51,470 nt of DNA from Anaerococcus tetradius ATCC 35098 (GTDB lineage: Bacteria > Bacillota > Clostridia > Tissierellales > Peptoniphilaceae): assembly GCF_000159095.1 (NCBI RefSeq), contig NZ_GG666296.1:8799-60268 (forward strand), read 5' to 3'. The translations under genes were made by a program, and so were the position numbers. Positions 33,010 through 42,266 of this stretch are shown here, piece after piece (within the stretch, counting starts at the first letter, position 1; every line of letters starts with the position of its first letter). The notes beneath the pieces were generated by a model. It saw only the letters and a list, made by a program, of their open reading frames with translations, searched no databases and was not told the origin of the DNA.

Positions 33010-35175
33010 TTATTTGTTTTCTAGTTTGATAGCATTGATTTGATCTTCTGATTGCCATACTGGTGTGTTAACATCAAATCCTTTAACTCTCTTTGTATAA
33101 CCTGTGTGATATTGGTTAGAGTAGAGTGGGATTTCTGGTAGATAATCATTGTACCAAATTTCGAATTCTTCCCAAGCGTCTAGGTATTCTTCCTTCTTAT
33201 CTGGTGCTACTCTACGAAGTTTTGTTGTTAACTCATCAGCCTTTGGATCTTTAACTTTTGAGTAGTTGTAAGGTCCTTGTGAGTTGTATTGATACCATGG
33301 ATCAAATGGTGTACCGAAGTTTGTACCCATGTTGAATGCTGTATATTGTGGGTTTTCTTCTGGGTAGTAGTAGTAGTTTAGTAGGGTTGCGAATGAACCA
33401 GCTGTTACATTGTATTCCATACCAACTTGTTTAGCATTGTTTGGTACTTGGTTAGAAATTAATGTAGTAATTGGTGATTCATCTGAACCATATTGGTTAA
33501 CTACAAGTTTTTCACCTTTTTCGTTGTATCTATAGTAGTCGAAACTATCAGCATTTGCCTTGAATGCTTCATCAGCTTTCTTCTTATCCCATGGAGTCTT
33601 ACCATCTTTTTCGAACTTGTAAGGTGTTTTGTCAAGAAGGGCGTTAGCTTGGTCAAGGTTCATTTGATAGTTGATTAGCTTACCTTCTAGGTCTGCTCCT
33701 CTTTCCTTATACATCCATTGGCTTGTACCATACATACCATTTGTTACTACACCGTAACCACCAGCGAATGATTGTACGAAGCTGTTTCTATCCATCAAGT
33801 GAGCGATAGCTTGTCTTACTTCTTTGTATTTTGTTGTTCCTCTGTCTGTTAGGAATTGAACGTTACCATAACCATTTCTTTCGAATGTGTTATATCCACC
33901 GATTTTTCCCTTATCTTTAGCTGCTCTGATTCTGTCAATTGCAGCACCATCAGATTCTTGTTCCCAAATATCGATGTCTCCATTTTCTAGTAGGTCAGCA
34001 GCAATCTTGTTGTTTACAGTTTGAAGAATTACATGTGGGATAGTAGCTTTATCACCCTTGAAGTTTCCAGCGTAATTTTCATTTAGGCTTAGTTTAACCA
34101 TGTTGTTTTCGAAAGAATCGAACTTGTAAGGTCCTGTAACAACTTCTGGTTTAAGTCTGTATTCATTTACTTCTTTAAGCATAGCTTCATCGATAAGTTG
34201 TTGAGTAGGATCTACATCACCGCTCTTACGAGATTCAAGGTCTTTGATTGCTTCTTCGTGAGCTTTCTTAGCTTCTTCGTAAGCCTTCTTGTCTTGTTCA
34301 TTAGCCTTATCATCTGGAGCTGGGTTGTTAGCTTTGAAGTCTTCGTTTTGCTTTTTGATTTGAGCATCAATTCCTTCAACGTATTTCTTCTTTTCTTCAT
34401 CACTTGGCTTATATCCATCTTTAGCAACAAGTTTGTTACCTTCTTTAGAAACAGCTAAGTTTTCGTTTAGATAGTGCATTGGGTGTGGAGTAAATGCTAG
34501 TAGAGATGCTTCTTCGAAGTATGGAAGGAATGATTTATCTATAGTAATCTTAAATGTATAGTCATCAACCTTTTGGAGTCCTTCGAATACATCCTTATCA
34601 CCCTTCTTATAAGCTTCATAGCCTTTAAGTGAATCAGAACCTGGGTTTGTTGAAGCTGTTAGCTTAGCATATTCTGGATGAGTGTGAAGTAGTGAACCAA
34701 ATAGGTAGTCATCTGCTGTTACAGGCTTACCATCAGACCATTTAAGATCTTTTTTGATTTTGAAAGTAACAGTCTTAGAACCATCTGCATTATTTTCAGA
34801 TACAGGATCACCATCAAGAACTACTGGGTTGTTTACCCAAGCACCAGATTCATCTTGAACTACTGTTTGGTAACCGTTGTTTCCTTCGATACCAAGATAT
34901 CTTCTTACCTTAACATCTCCAGCGTTGTTGGTCCAACCAGTGTAGAAGTCTCCATTAAGCTCACCAAGACCTACTACTAGAGTATCGTCTGAGGTTTGTT
35001 TTTGGAAATTTTCAGCAGTTTGTTCACCTTCTTTGGCTTCGCCTTTATCTTCCGCTTTTTTATCAGCTGATTTGTCATCGGCTTTCTTGTCTTTGTTTTC
35101 TCCACCGCCACAAGCAACTAGTGTACTAGCTAGTCCAAGTGCCATCAATGAAGAAAAAACTCTTTTCATTTTCAT
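33010..35175 (-). CDS. oppA: Oligopeptide-binding lipoprotein OppA, copy 1
   Basis: 721 residues, longer than the usual 530-600. The lipobox LVACG gives Cys22; a Lys/Asp-rich linker runs to ~55. The SBP_bac_5 fold begins at DDTLVVGLGELNGDF and includes IKKDLKWSDGKPVTADDYLF (140-159) and, near the end, DYLPEIPLYSN. Residues ~257-320 are a Lys/Glu/Ala-rich, probably helical insert (DEEKKKYVEGIDAQIKKQN onward) with no counterpart in typical OppA. It binds peptides outside the cell for OppBCDF. It has its own promoter and terminator and is a close paralogue of the next gene. Confidence 0.94.
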   Translation of the reverse strand: MKMKRVFSSLMALGLASTLVACGGGENKDKKADDKSADKKAEDKGEAKEGEQTAENFQKQTSDDTLVVGLGELNGDFYTGWTNNAGDVKVRRYLGIEGNNGYQTVVQDESGAWVNNPVVLDGDPVSENNADGSKTVTFKIKKDLKWSDGKPVTADDYLFGSLLHTHPEYAKLTASTNPGSDSLKGYEAYKKGDKDVFEGLQKVDDYTFKITIDKSFLPYFEEASLLAFTPHPMHYLNENLAVSKEGNKLVAKDGYKPSDEEKKKYVEGIDAQIKKQNEDFKANNPAPDDKANEQDKKAYEEAKKAHEEAIKDLESRKSGDVDPTQQLIDEAMLKEVNEYRLKPEVVTGPYKFDSFENNMVKLSLNENYAGNFKGDKATIPHVILQTVNNKIAADLLENGDIDIWEQESDGAAIDRIRAAKDKGKIGGYNTFERNGYGNVQFLTDRGTTKYKEVRQAIAHLMDRNSFVQSFAGGYGVVTNGMYGTSQWMYKERGADLEGKLINYQMNLDQANALLDKTPYKFEKDGKTPWDKKKADEAFKANADSFDYYRYNEKGEKLVVNQYGSDESPITTLISNQVPNNAKQVGMEYNVTAGSFATLLNYYYYPEENPQYTAFNMGTNFGTPFDPWYQYNSQGPYNYSKVKDPKADELTTKLRRVAPDKKEEYLDAWEEFEIWYNDYLPEIPLYSNQYHTGYTKRVKGFDVNTPVWQSEDQINAIKLENK

Positions 35176-35218
35176 TGGTTTTCCCCCTAAAAAAATTAAG
35201 TAACTTTTATATTTATAT

Positions 35219-35247
35219 ATTTTAACTTAATAAATGGATTTTGTCAA
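35219..35247 (-). promoter_or_regulatory. Promoter of oppA copy 1
   Basis: TTGACA (35242-35247) and TAAAAT (35219-35224) are 17 nt apart on the minus strand. Confidence 0.78.
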
Positions 35248-35490
35248 GCTTCCCCATTTATTTTATACATCATTAGGTATTTTTATTCTTTAAATATCCT
35301 CAATTTTGGCTATTGTTGCAAGGGTCTTTGCAATATAATTCAGACTTTTAAGCCCCAATAAAGCGATGATATCCTAAATTCCAACGTTTTCCCACATTCG
35401 AAAAAAATATAAATGTTTTTAGAATAAATAATACTTGTATTTTTATTTTTTTATTGATAAGGCCTATATCTTGCAAAATATAAAATATTC

Positions 35491-35527
35491 AAAAAAACTG
35501 GATTAGTTTGTTAACTAGTCCAGTTTT
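35491..35527 (-). terminator. Terminator after oppA copy 2
   Basis: A stem AAAACTGGACTAGTT/AACTAATCCAGTTTT on the minus strand is followed by more T. Confidence 0.88.
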
Positions 35528-35550
35528 TGTAATAAGTTGAATAACAATAT

Positions 35551-37692
35551 TTATTTTTCAAGAGTCATAGCGTTAATTTGATCACTTGCTTGCCATACTG
35601 GTGTAATAACATCAAAACCTTTAATCCTGTTTGAATATCCTGTGTGGAAGACATTTGAATATAGTGGGATTTCTGGTAGATAGTCGTTGTACCATTTTTG
35701 GAATTCTTCCCATTTGTCTAGGTAGCCTTTTTTGTCAGATGGATCTGTTTTTCTTAGCTTTGCTGTTACTTCATCAGCCTTTGGATCGTTGACCTTGCTT
35801 CTGTTAAATGGCCCTTGTGATGAATAGTAAAACCATGGGTCAAATGGTGTTGAAAAGTCTGAAGCCATTGAGAAGGCTGTGTATTGGGCATCATCTTTTG
35901 GGAAACTTAATAGATCCATTAGGGTTGAGAAGGAACCTGCTGTTACGTTATATTCCAAACCAGCTTGTTTGGCATTTGGAGGAAGTTGATTGGATATTAG
36001 ACTTGTTATTGGAGATTGTTCTGCTCCATATTGGTTAACAACAAGTTTATTTCCCTTATCGTCATATCTATAATAGTCAAAGCCTTCTTGGTTTTTGCTA
36101 AATTCATCCAAGGCTTTCTTCTTATCCCAGGCAGTCTTACCATCTTTTTCGAACTTGTAAGGGGTCTTGTCTAATAACTCGTTTGCCTTGTCAATATTTA
36201 AAACCCAGTTTGTAAGTTTTCCTTCTAGGTCTGCTCCTCTTTCCTTATACATCCATTGGCTCGTGCCATACATACCATTTGTTACAACTCCATAACCACC
36301 GAGGAATGCTTGAACAAACTCATTTCTATCCATTAGACTTGCTATAGCTTGTCTTACTTCTTTGTATTTAGTAGCTCCCCTATCTGTTAAGAAGATTATA
36401 TTTCCATAACCATTTCTTTCATAAGAAGATAATTGGATTTTCCCTGCCTCTTTCGCTTTTTTGAGTTGGTCTATTTTAGCACCATCAGTTTCTCCTTCCC
36501 AAATGTCAATATCGCCATTTTCTAGAAGGTCTGGGCCTATATTTCTATTTACCAATTGTACGATTATGTGAGGTATAGTTGCTTTTTGACCTTTGAAGTT
36601 ACCCTTGTAATTCTCATTGAGGTCAAGTTTTACCATGTTATTTTCAAATTTATTGAATTTGTAAGGCCCACAAGTAACCTTAGGATTAAATCTGTAATCA
36701 CTAGTTTCTTTTATCATAGCTTCTTCAATTAGAAGTCTTGTTGGATCAACATCACCAGCTTTACGAGCCTCTAAGTCTTTTTCTTTTTTATCTAACTCTT
36801 CTTTGGCTTTCTTGTAATCATCACTGGCCTTATCAACTCCTTCGTTATCTTTGTCAAAGCTTTCTTTTAGGAGGGAGATTTGCCTATCTATAGATTTCTT
36901 ATAATTTTCTTTATCCTTATCGGTTACTTTGTATCCATCTTTGACAATAAGTTTCTTACCATCTTTTGCCACAGCTAAATTTTCTCCGATATAGTGAATA
37001 GGAGTTGGGCCAGCATTTGATAGGGCTTGCACTTCAAAATATGGCAATTGAGAAGCATCAACTGTAAGAGAGAAGGTATAATCATCTATCTTGTTAAGTC
37101 CTTCGAATGAATCTGTATCGCCATTCTTGAAGGCCTTATATCCCTTGAGGGAATCAGCACCAACATTCAAAGAAGCTGTAAGAGGATTAAAATCCTTGTC
37201 AGATTCTAGGAGGATTCCGAAAAGGTAGTCATCAGCTGTAATAGGCTCGCCGTCAGACCATTTCAAATCTTTTTTGATGGTGAATTTAGTAGTTCTAGAC
37301 CCATCTTCATTCATAGTTACTTCAGGCTCTTTTTCAAGGGCAGAAGTATTAGCTTTAAACTGTCCATACTCATCTACAACATAACAATTGTAGCCATTAT
37401 TACCTTCAATACCCATGAATTTTCTAACATTTACATCATTAGCATCATTATTGTAACCTTGGATGAAGTCTCCATTGATAGTACCAACACCTAAAACGAT
37501 GGTATCATCAGCTGTTTGCTTTTCAAAATCATCAGGACTTTGTCCTTGATCATTTTTAGAATTTTTGCTTTCCTCTTGTCCACTTGTTTTCTTTCCAGTA
37601 TCCTTAGTAGAATCCGTCTTAGAACCACAAGCCGAAAGACTTAGGGCTAAGGCCAAAGCCATTAGGGATGAATAAAGTTTTTTGTTTTTCAT
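35551..37692 (-). CDS. oppA: Oligopeptide-binding lipoprotein OppA, copy 2
   Basis: 713 residues. Lipobox LSACG with Cys22, a charged linker, then an SBP_bac_5 fold closely similar to copy 1; GYGVVTNGMYGTSQWMYKER and the end NDYLPEIPLYSN are shared almost exactly. It also carries the charged helical insert (about 255-315, KENYKKSIDRQISLLKESF onward). The ligand-pocket residues cannot be compared by eye, but the two copies probably differ in peptide preference and share OppBCDF. It is a separate transcription unit, with its own terminator and a palindrome in its leader. Confidence 0.93.
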   Translation of the reverse strand: MKNKKLYSSLMALALALSLSACGSKTDSTKDTGKKTSGQEESKNSKNDQGQSPDDFEKQTADDTIVLGVGTINGDFIQGYNNDANDVNVRKFMGIEGNNGYNCYVVDEYGQFKANTSALEKEPEVTMNEDGSRTTKFTIKKDLKWSDGEPITADDYLFGILLESDKDFNPLTASLNVGADSLKGYKAFKNGDTDSFEGLNKIDDYTFSLTVDASQLPYFEVQALSNAGPTPIHYIGENLAVAKDGKKLIVKDGYKVTDKDKENYKKSIDRQISLLKESFDKDNEGVDKASDDYKKAKEELDKKEKDLEARKAGDVDPTRLLIEEAMIKETSDYRFNPKVTCGPYKFNKFENNMVKLDLNENYKGNFKGQKATIPHIIVQLVNRNIGPDLLENGDIDIWEGETDGAKIDQLKKAKEAGKIQLSSYERNGYGNIIFLTDRGATKYKEVRQAIASLMDRNEFVQAFLGGYGVVTNGMYGTSQWMYKERGADLEGKLTNWVLNIDKANELLDKTPYKFEKDGKTAWDKKKALDEFSKNQEGFDYYRYDDKGNKLVVNQYGAEQSPITSLISNQLPPNAKQAGLEYNVTAGSFSTLMDLLSFPKDDAQYTAFSMASDFSTPFDPWFYYSSQGPFNRSKVNDPKADEVTAKLRKTDPSDKKGYLDKWEEFQKWYNDYLPEIPLYSNVFHTGYSNRIKGFDVITPVWQASDQINAMTLEK

Positions 37693-37705
37693 ACTAACCT
37701 TCCTT

Positions 37706-37723
37706 ATAATCTATGTAGATTAT
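37706..37723. repeat. Palindrome in the oppA copy 2 leader
   Basis: ATAATCTATGTAGATTAT has perfect 8-bp arms and a 2-nt centre and ends 6-10 nt before the RBS AAGGAAGG. It is a candidate operator or RNA hairpin. Confidence 0.5.
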
Positions 37724-37971
37724 TTAATAAAATTTTCTACACTCTACCTCCTTTATTCATTTCAGTCAAAGATTTTTGTATATATATTAATTTCCTTTTT
37801 TCAGTTTAATAGATTTCTAGATGTTGTACTATCAGCCTAAAGGACTTTTTATCCCCTGTGTTTTTTCTTTTCCTAAAGTAATTATATACATATATTATTC
37901 GTATTATTGTCTTCTTACTTAGAAAATCAACTTCTATATAAATATATTTATGTATATCTTTTAATTTTTAA

Positions 37972-38009
37972 ACAAAAAAAAGAGCCTACTAGCTAAGCTA
38001 ATAGAACTC
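37972..38009 (-). terminator. Terminator after the peptidoglycan amidase gene
   Basis: An imperfect stem GAGTTCTATTAGCT/AGCTAGTAGGCTC on the minus strand is followed by T8. Confidence 0.82.
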
Positions 38010-38017
38010 CTATAGTT

Positions 38018-39772
38018 TTATTTCTCATTTTCATATATATTGTTTGAACCTGCTCCAATAAGTCTATAATATCTTACTGGTAGGCCTGAGCTATCTCCCA
38101 TGTATCCTTTTCTAGGAGTTATAGCAACCCCATCTTGACCATAAGACATGTGGATTATAGTGTCATTTGCTCTATTTAGGATAAAGCCTGTATGGCCACC
38201 AGCTCCACTACTTTCTCCTGGAGTTCCAGCCACGAAGATATCTCCATATCTTATTTCTGATTCTTTTACTTCATACATTATCTTGCGTTCTCTTCCCATT
38301 TTAAAGAGAGTTTCAGTATTTCCTATGTAACTACCTTGTTTTAGGAAGCCACCATATATTAAGGACCTATATACTGCTGATGAACAGTCGGCTGCCTTGT
38401 CGGAAACCCTGTTTTTCCAATGCATATCGTACCTTAGGCCTGCTTTTCTTGCTGTAAGCATCCACTCTATAACCTTATCTAGGTTCTTTTCACCATCTAT
38501 ATTGTTATCGACTGGTTTTGCTATACCATTAGCATCTACCTTATATACAACTCCTTGTTGAACAACTTCAGCATTTCCTTGAAGACCATTAGATGTAAAA
38601 TAGTAAAGTTTTCCATCAATCTTCCATACACCTTCTTGAACATAGCCATTAGGGTTGGTGTGGTATTTTTTACCATTGAAGTTTATCCAAGCATTTTTAG
38701 GGTTATTTGCTACACCCCTGCTGTCAGTGTTGTAAAATCTACCTTGAGACATTATGCCTTTGTTTTTAGCCATTACCCCGTCTTTATCAAAGACATAGGT
38801 CTTGCCTTCTATGTTGTTAGCCCCAGTAAGAATTTTTCCATCCTTACCAGTCCTATAGGTTTTTCCGCCAATATTTGCCCAGAAGTTCTTTGGATTGGAA
38901 ATCTTTCCTAACTTATCTGTCATATAGATCATATCGTCTTTGATTTCCTTGATATTAGCTTGAAGAACTCCTTCGTCGCTAAAATTATAAAGATCTTTGC
39001 CGATTTTAGATATGCCCTTTAGGATGTTTCCCTTATTATCAGTGCGATAAACTTTTTTATTAACATTTACCCAAGAATTAGGTTTTTGGCTTAGGATTCC
39101 CCTATCATTTGCCTCGTAGTAGGAATTGTTGGTGATTATTTTTTTATTAGTTTGAAGAACTCCATCCTTGTCAAAGTAGTATTTCTTACCTTCTATTTCA
39201 CTAAGGCCCTTGCTAAGGCTACCCTTATCGTCCTTGTGATATACTTTAGAGTTTTCTTCATACCAGTTAGTTTTACTAGCTTGTCTTTCTTCTTTGGAAG
39301 CTCCCCTGCTAGAACTTGGTAAGTTCGCCTTTTGTGGCTTAGTTTTTGCTTCTTTATAGATTTCATCTAGTTTAGAATTATCATAATAAACTATATCTTG
39401 GTAGTTAGTGTTCTTGGCATCCTTAGGACCCTTATCTCCAGATATTTCTTTAATAGAGATTTCTTCTTGTGTAGGAAGATTTTGCTCTTCTTTATTGATA
39501 GCTTTTGTTGATTCTATTTCTCCCTTACCATCGCTAGCCTTATCGCTTTCGATTTCATTTAGGGCTTTTTCAAGGCCTTCATAATCATAGTTCACAGGCT
39601 CTTGATTATTTTCTTTAGTCGAATCAGAATCTGAACTTTCTTTATTTTGTGCTTGTGTCAAGCTATCATCTAACTTATAATCTTCTTGGGCATATGAGTG
39701 ATTCGCTCCTGCAAATATAGAAGATATAAACAAAGTTGATGCAAAGAGTATTGTCTTATTAACCTTTTTCAT
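38018..39772 (-). CDS. Secreted modular peptidoglycan hydrolase (wall-binding repeats plus Amidase_5)
   Basis: 584 residues from the ATG at 39772, preceded by AGAGG; a GTG five codons earlier is a poorer start. The signal peptide ends near HSYA-QE. An Asn/Lys/Glu-rich stretch runs to ~140. Then come four modules of about 62 residues, each beginning like WVNVNKKVYRTDNKG or FWANIGGKTYRTGKDG, resembling choline/cell-wall-binding repeats. The C-terminal ~150 residues are an Amidase_5/NlpC-P60-like domain with the nucleophile in KAADCSSAVYRSL and the His in GAGGHTGFIL. It should cleave wall peptides at the cell surface. Amidase_5 is common in phage endolysins, but no phage genes lie nearby. Confidence 0.88.
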   Translation of the reverse strand: MKKVNKTILFASTLFISSIFAGANHSYAQEDYKLDDSLTQAQNKESSDSDSTKENNQEPVNYDYEGLEKALNEIESDKASDGKGEIESTKAINKEEQNLPTQEEISIKEISGDKGPKDAKNTNYQDIVYYDNSKLDEIYKEAKTKPQKANLPSSSRGASKEERQASKTNWYEENSKVYHKDDKGSLSKGLSEIEGKKYYFDKDGVLQTNKKIITNNSYYEANDRGILSQKPNSWVNVNKKVYRTDNKGNILKGISKIGKDLYNFSDEGVLQANIKEIKDDMIYMTDKLGKISNPKNFWANIGGKTYRTGKDGKILTGANNIEGKTYVFDKDGVMAKNKGIMSQGRFYNTDSRGVANNPKNAWINFNGKKYHTNPNGYVQEGVWKIDGKLYYFTSNGLQGNAEVVQQGVVYKVDANGIAKPVDNNIDGEKNLDKVIEWMLTARKAGLRYDMHWKNRVSDKAADCSSAVYRSLIYGGFLKQGSYIGNTETLFKMGRERKIMYEVKESEIRYGDIFVAGTPGESSGAGGHTGFILNRANDTIIHMSYGQDGVAITPRKGYMGDSSGLPVRYYRLIGAGSNNIYENEK

Positions 39773-40008
39773 CTCTACCTCTTTCACATAAATATTTAAA
39801 TTACAATTTAATTACAATTTCTATAGTAGTTTTTAATTTAATCCGATTTTTTGATATTTCATGACTATTATAGACCATTTTAAGATAAATTGCAACAAAA
39901 AGGTTACAATTTTATGAATTTTATGGTTTTTCTACAAAACACCTCCAATAAAAGGTAGAATTATTAAAAAAATGCAAAAAGGGTATGATAGTAAAAACAG
40001 GAGGTTAT

Positions 40009-40917
40009 ATGAAAAGCAGAAAAATATTATTAGCATTTGCCCTAATACTAGGACTAAGTTCTTGTTCTAATTTAACAGGAAACGCCAAGGGAAATGTTTC
40101 TGAACAAACTATAGAAAAAGCACTAAAAGAAGATCCTGATAAGGATAATAATAAGGATCTCCTAGGCGATAAAGTAAAAGCAGATAAAGAAGATTCTGAC
40201 AAGAAAGATATAGGAGATGCCCTTAACAAAATTGACTATGCAAAGATAAGACAGTACATAGTAGATATCGGACAGTTCAATCCAGCCATCCTTGATGAGT
40301 TAAGTGATGAAGATATCAAAGAATATTATGTCCGTGCCAAAGCTGCAAGTGAAAAGACTGGTTATTGGGATATAAAAGATTTTATTTTCCAAGAGCTTGC
40401 TAAGGATTACGAAAATTATTCAAACAAATTCCCGCTTGAATCTATCGAGACTCTTTACAACTGGCCAAAGAGTACAGATAAAGTTACTGATAAGTATGAA
40501 GATGAAAGAAAGGCTATAGCAAATCTAGGCTATGATGAAGATGAAATAGCAAAAATTTCTGACAAGAAGTTGGAAGAAGCCTTCAAAAAGGCCTACGATA
40601 AGAAACCAGAAGGCCTCTACAATGATTATGTAGAACTAGCTGGAGAAGAATTATTTTCTAAAGATTCAAAGTCTAAAGATAAGACCCTAAAATTTGGAGA
40701 AAAAGATAGCGATTACGAAGAATTCAAAAAATCCCTAGTAGATAATTATGAATTTAAGCAAGATGCCGTTGATAAAATGACCAACGACGATATTGATAAG
40801 GCCTATACTAGAGCCCAAAAGAAACTAGAACAAACAGGTTTCGGTGATATAGGACTAATAATCAACGAGCTTGCTAAAATGTATCCAGGCTCATCAACTA
40901 TGTATCCTGGTGAATAA
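40009..40917 (+). CDS. Lipoprotein with three related ~60-residue repeats
   Basis: 302 residues from the ATG at 40009 (RBS AGGAGG 4 nt upstream); a frame beginning 24 nt earlier lacks an RBS. The lipobox LSSCS gives Cys19, followed by a charged linker to ~70. Three repeats follow: LDELSDEDIKEYYVRAKAAS then a helix with FIFQELAKDY; IAKISDKKLEEAFKKAYDKK then YVELAGEEL; VDKMTNDDIDKAYTRAQKKL then LIINELAKMYPG. The pattern is a helical (I/V)xxxSDxxIxxAYxxA motif. No family is recognised. It is surface-anchored and monocistronic, converging with the ATPase operon. Confidence 0.8.
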   Translation: MKSRKILLAFALILGLSSCSNLTGNAKGNVSEQTIEKALKEDPDKDNNKDLLGDKVKADKEDSDKKDIGDALNKIDYAKIRQYIVDIGQFNPAILDELSDEDIKEYYVRAKAASEKTGYWDIKDFIFQELAKDYENYSNKFPLESIETLYNWPKSTDKVTDKYEDERKAIANLGYDEDEIAKISDKKLEEAFKKAYDKKPEGLYNDYVELAGEELFSKDSKSKDKTLKFGEKDSDYEEFKKSLVDNYEFKQDAVDKMTNDDIDKAYTRAQKKLEQTGFGDIGLIINELAKMYPGSSTMYPGE

Positions 40918-40922
40918 ATACT

Positions 40923-40954
40923 AAAAGTCTCTCACATTTTGCGAGAGACTTTTT
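40923..40954. terminator. Bidirectional terminator between the repeat lipoprotein and the ATPase operon
   Basis: A stem AAAAGTCTCTC/GAGAGACTTTT has T-runs in both directions. Confidence 0.9.
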
Positions 40955-40957
40955 CTG

Positions 40958-42253
40958 TCATTTACTCTTTTTAAATTTATATAAAAATGGATTTGAATTA
41001 GCTAGACCTATGATGGCTTCTCCTACTTTAAGATTTGATATATTCCAATCCTCTACTACATTAGAATCCCTAACTTGCTCGACTATACCTCGATTTTGTA
41101 TAGCTGAGATAAAGGTATCCTTCTTTCGATTTCTCCCATACAAGTCCTTGATAAACTTTCTAGAGCTTTCTTCGTTTACCTTAAAGCAAATCGAAGTTAA
41201 AAGACCTGAAAGGATTGACCTTGCCTGGTATTCCTTGTAGGAGTCATAGATTTGTTCTATGTTTTGAACGCCTATTATAAATTTAACTCCAAGACTTCTG
41301 CCGAAGTTTATGGCATCATTTAGGTGGGATAGGTTTGGTAGGAGGGAAAACTCATCTATAATAAAATAGACATTGCCCTGACTCTTTTTTCTCGATAGGG
41401 CTTGTTTTATAGCCAAATCAAAGAGAAGGGTATAGATTGGAGATAAGACCTTGCCACTTGCTAGGTCATATTCGACAAAAATTTTTCTTCCATCCTTATT
41501 TCTTACTGCATCTCTTATTGATAGAGAGCCTTCCTTTTTGAAGTTTCCTATCAAGATTTCCCTTACAGCTTGTTGAAGCTCGGATAAGACTCCTTGAGTT
41601 TGGCCGGACTTGTCATTATCAATGTAGGAAATAAGATTAGCTAAATCCTCATGTTGGCTTAACATTTTTCTAATCAAGTCAGCTGAACCTATATCCAAAA
41701 ATTCCCTAAGCAGGGCATTATTGACTTCGATTTTATCCCTAGACCTATAAAAATGAGTAAGGATTGCTGCAAAGATATCTTTAGCCGCCATAGGGAAAAA
41801 TTTTTGTGTAGTAGAAGAAATTTTCCCCTCAAAAAAGGTGGATGCTATCTCCATTATGCTTTCTTCTAGCTTATCATCGTCAATTTCCCTAAATATATTC
41901 CAATAATCTTCACCATCACGTCCTGTCGCTGTCCCATCGTTAGAAATTACAATATCACCAGCCTTATAGAAACTTTCGTAAAATTCTCCCTTGGTATCAA
42001 AAATTATTATTACATCGTCCTTCTTTATCCTTGAGCTTAACTGATCTAGGATTTGAAAGAAGACGTTAGTCTTACCACTACCTATATTTCCTAAGATTAG
42101 GACGTGTTTGCTTAACAAGTCTTGGCTTAGGGGAATGTTCATAGGATGGCCTAGGAAGCTTTCACCAAAAAGATATATAGAATCATCAGTATTTTCGATA
42201 AAATTGGGGCTGAAAGAAAGCTCATCTCCTTCAAATACTTCTATTTTCTTCAA
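40958..42253 (-). CDS. VirD4/HerA-like ATPase
   Basis: 431 residues, no membrane segment. Walker A GNIGSGKT is at 55-62. A strand IIIFDTKGEF (81-90) matches the D-x-K-G motif of VirD4/TraG coupling proteins. Walker B NVYFIIDEFSLLPN is at 294-307, followed by SLGVKFIIGVQNIEQIYDSY, the sensor/TraM-recognition region. These ATPases are usually ring-shaped DNA pumps in conjugation or DNA processing. Here there is no relaxase, channel or nuclease gene next to it. It is the last gene of an operon with two zinc-ribbon membrane proteins and an unknown protein, and begins 13 nt after the latter. Confidence 0.82.
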   Translation of the reverse strand: MKKIEVFEGDELSFSPNFIENTDDSIYLFGESFLGHPMNIPLSQDLLSKHVLILGNIGSGKTNVFFQILDQLSSRIKKDDVIIIFDTKGEFYESFYKAGDIVISNDGTATGRDGEDYWNIFREIDDDKLEESIMEIASTFFEGKISSTTQKFFPMAAKDIFAAILTHFYRSRDKIEVNNALLREFLDIGSADLIRKMLSQHEDLANLISYIDNDKSGQTQGVLSELQQAVREILIGNFKKEGSLSIRDAVRNKDGRKIFVEYDLASGKVLSPIYTLLFDLAIKQALSRKKSQGNVYFIIDEFSLLPNLSHLNDAINFGRSLGVKFIIGVQNIEQIYDSYKEYQARSILSGLLTSICFKVNEESSRKFIKDLYGRNRKKDTFISAIQNRGIVEQVRDSNVVEDWNISNLKVGEAIIGLANSNPFLYKFKKSK

Positions 42254-42266
42254 TTAATTCTCCTCA

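Larger units (their letters stand above)
35176..35550 (-). other. Intergenic region between the two oppA genes
   Basis: 375 bases. The oppA1 promoter is at 35219-35247 and the oppA2 terminator at 35491-35527. 35260-35480 is AT-rich and shows nothing I recognise. Confidence 0.6.
37693..38017 (-). other. Intergenic region upstream of oppA copy 2
   Basis: 325 bases. They hold an 18-nt palindrome (37706-37723) just ahead of the oppA2 RBS and the terminator of the amidase gene (37972-38009). A TTGACT-like -35 is at 37763-37768 but has no good -10. The rest is AT-rich without a recognised feature. Confidence 0.5.

Noticed and set aside
38018-39772. Prophage remnant suggested by the Amidase_5 domain
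   Set aside because: The protein has a signal peptide and wall-binding repeats, and there are no holin, tail or capsid genes nearby.
40958-42253. Integrative conjugative element suggested by the VirD4-like ATPase
   Set aside because: No relaxase, VirB4, integrase or attachment site is present in the window, and flanking genes are chromosomal in type.
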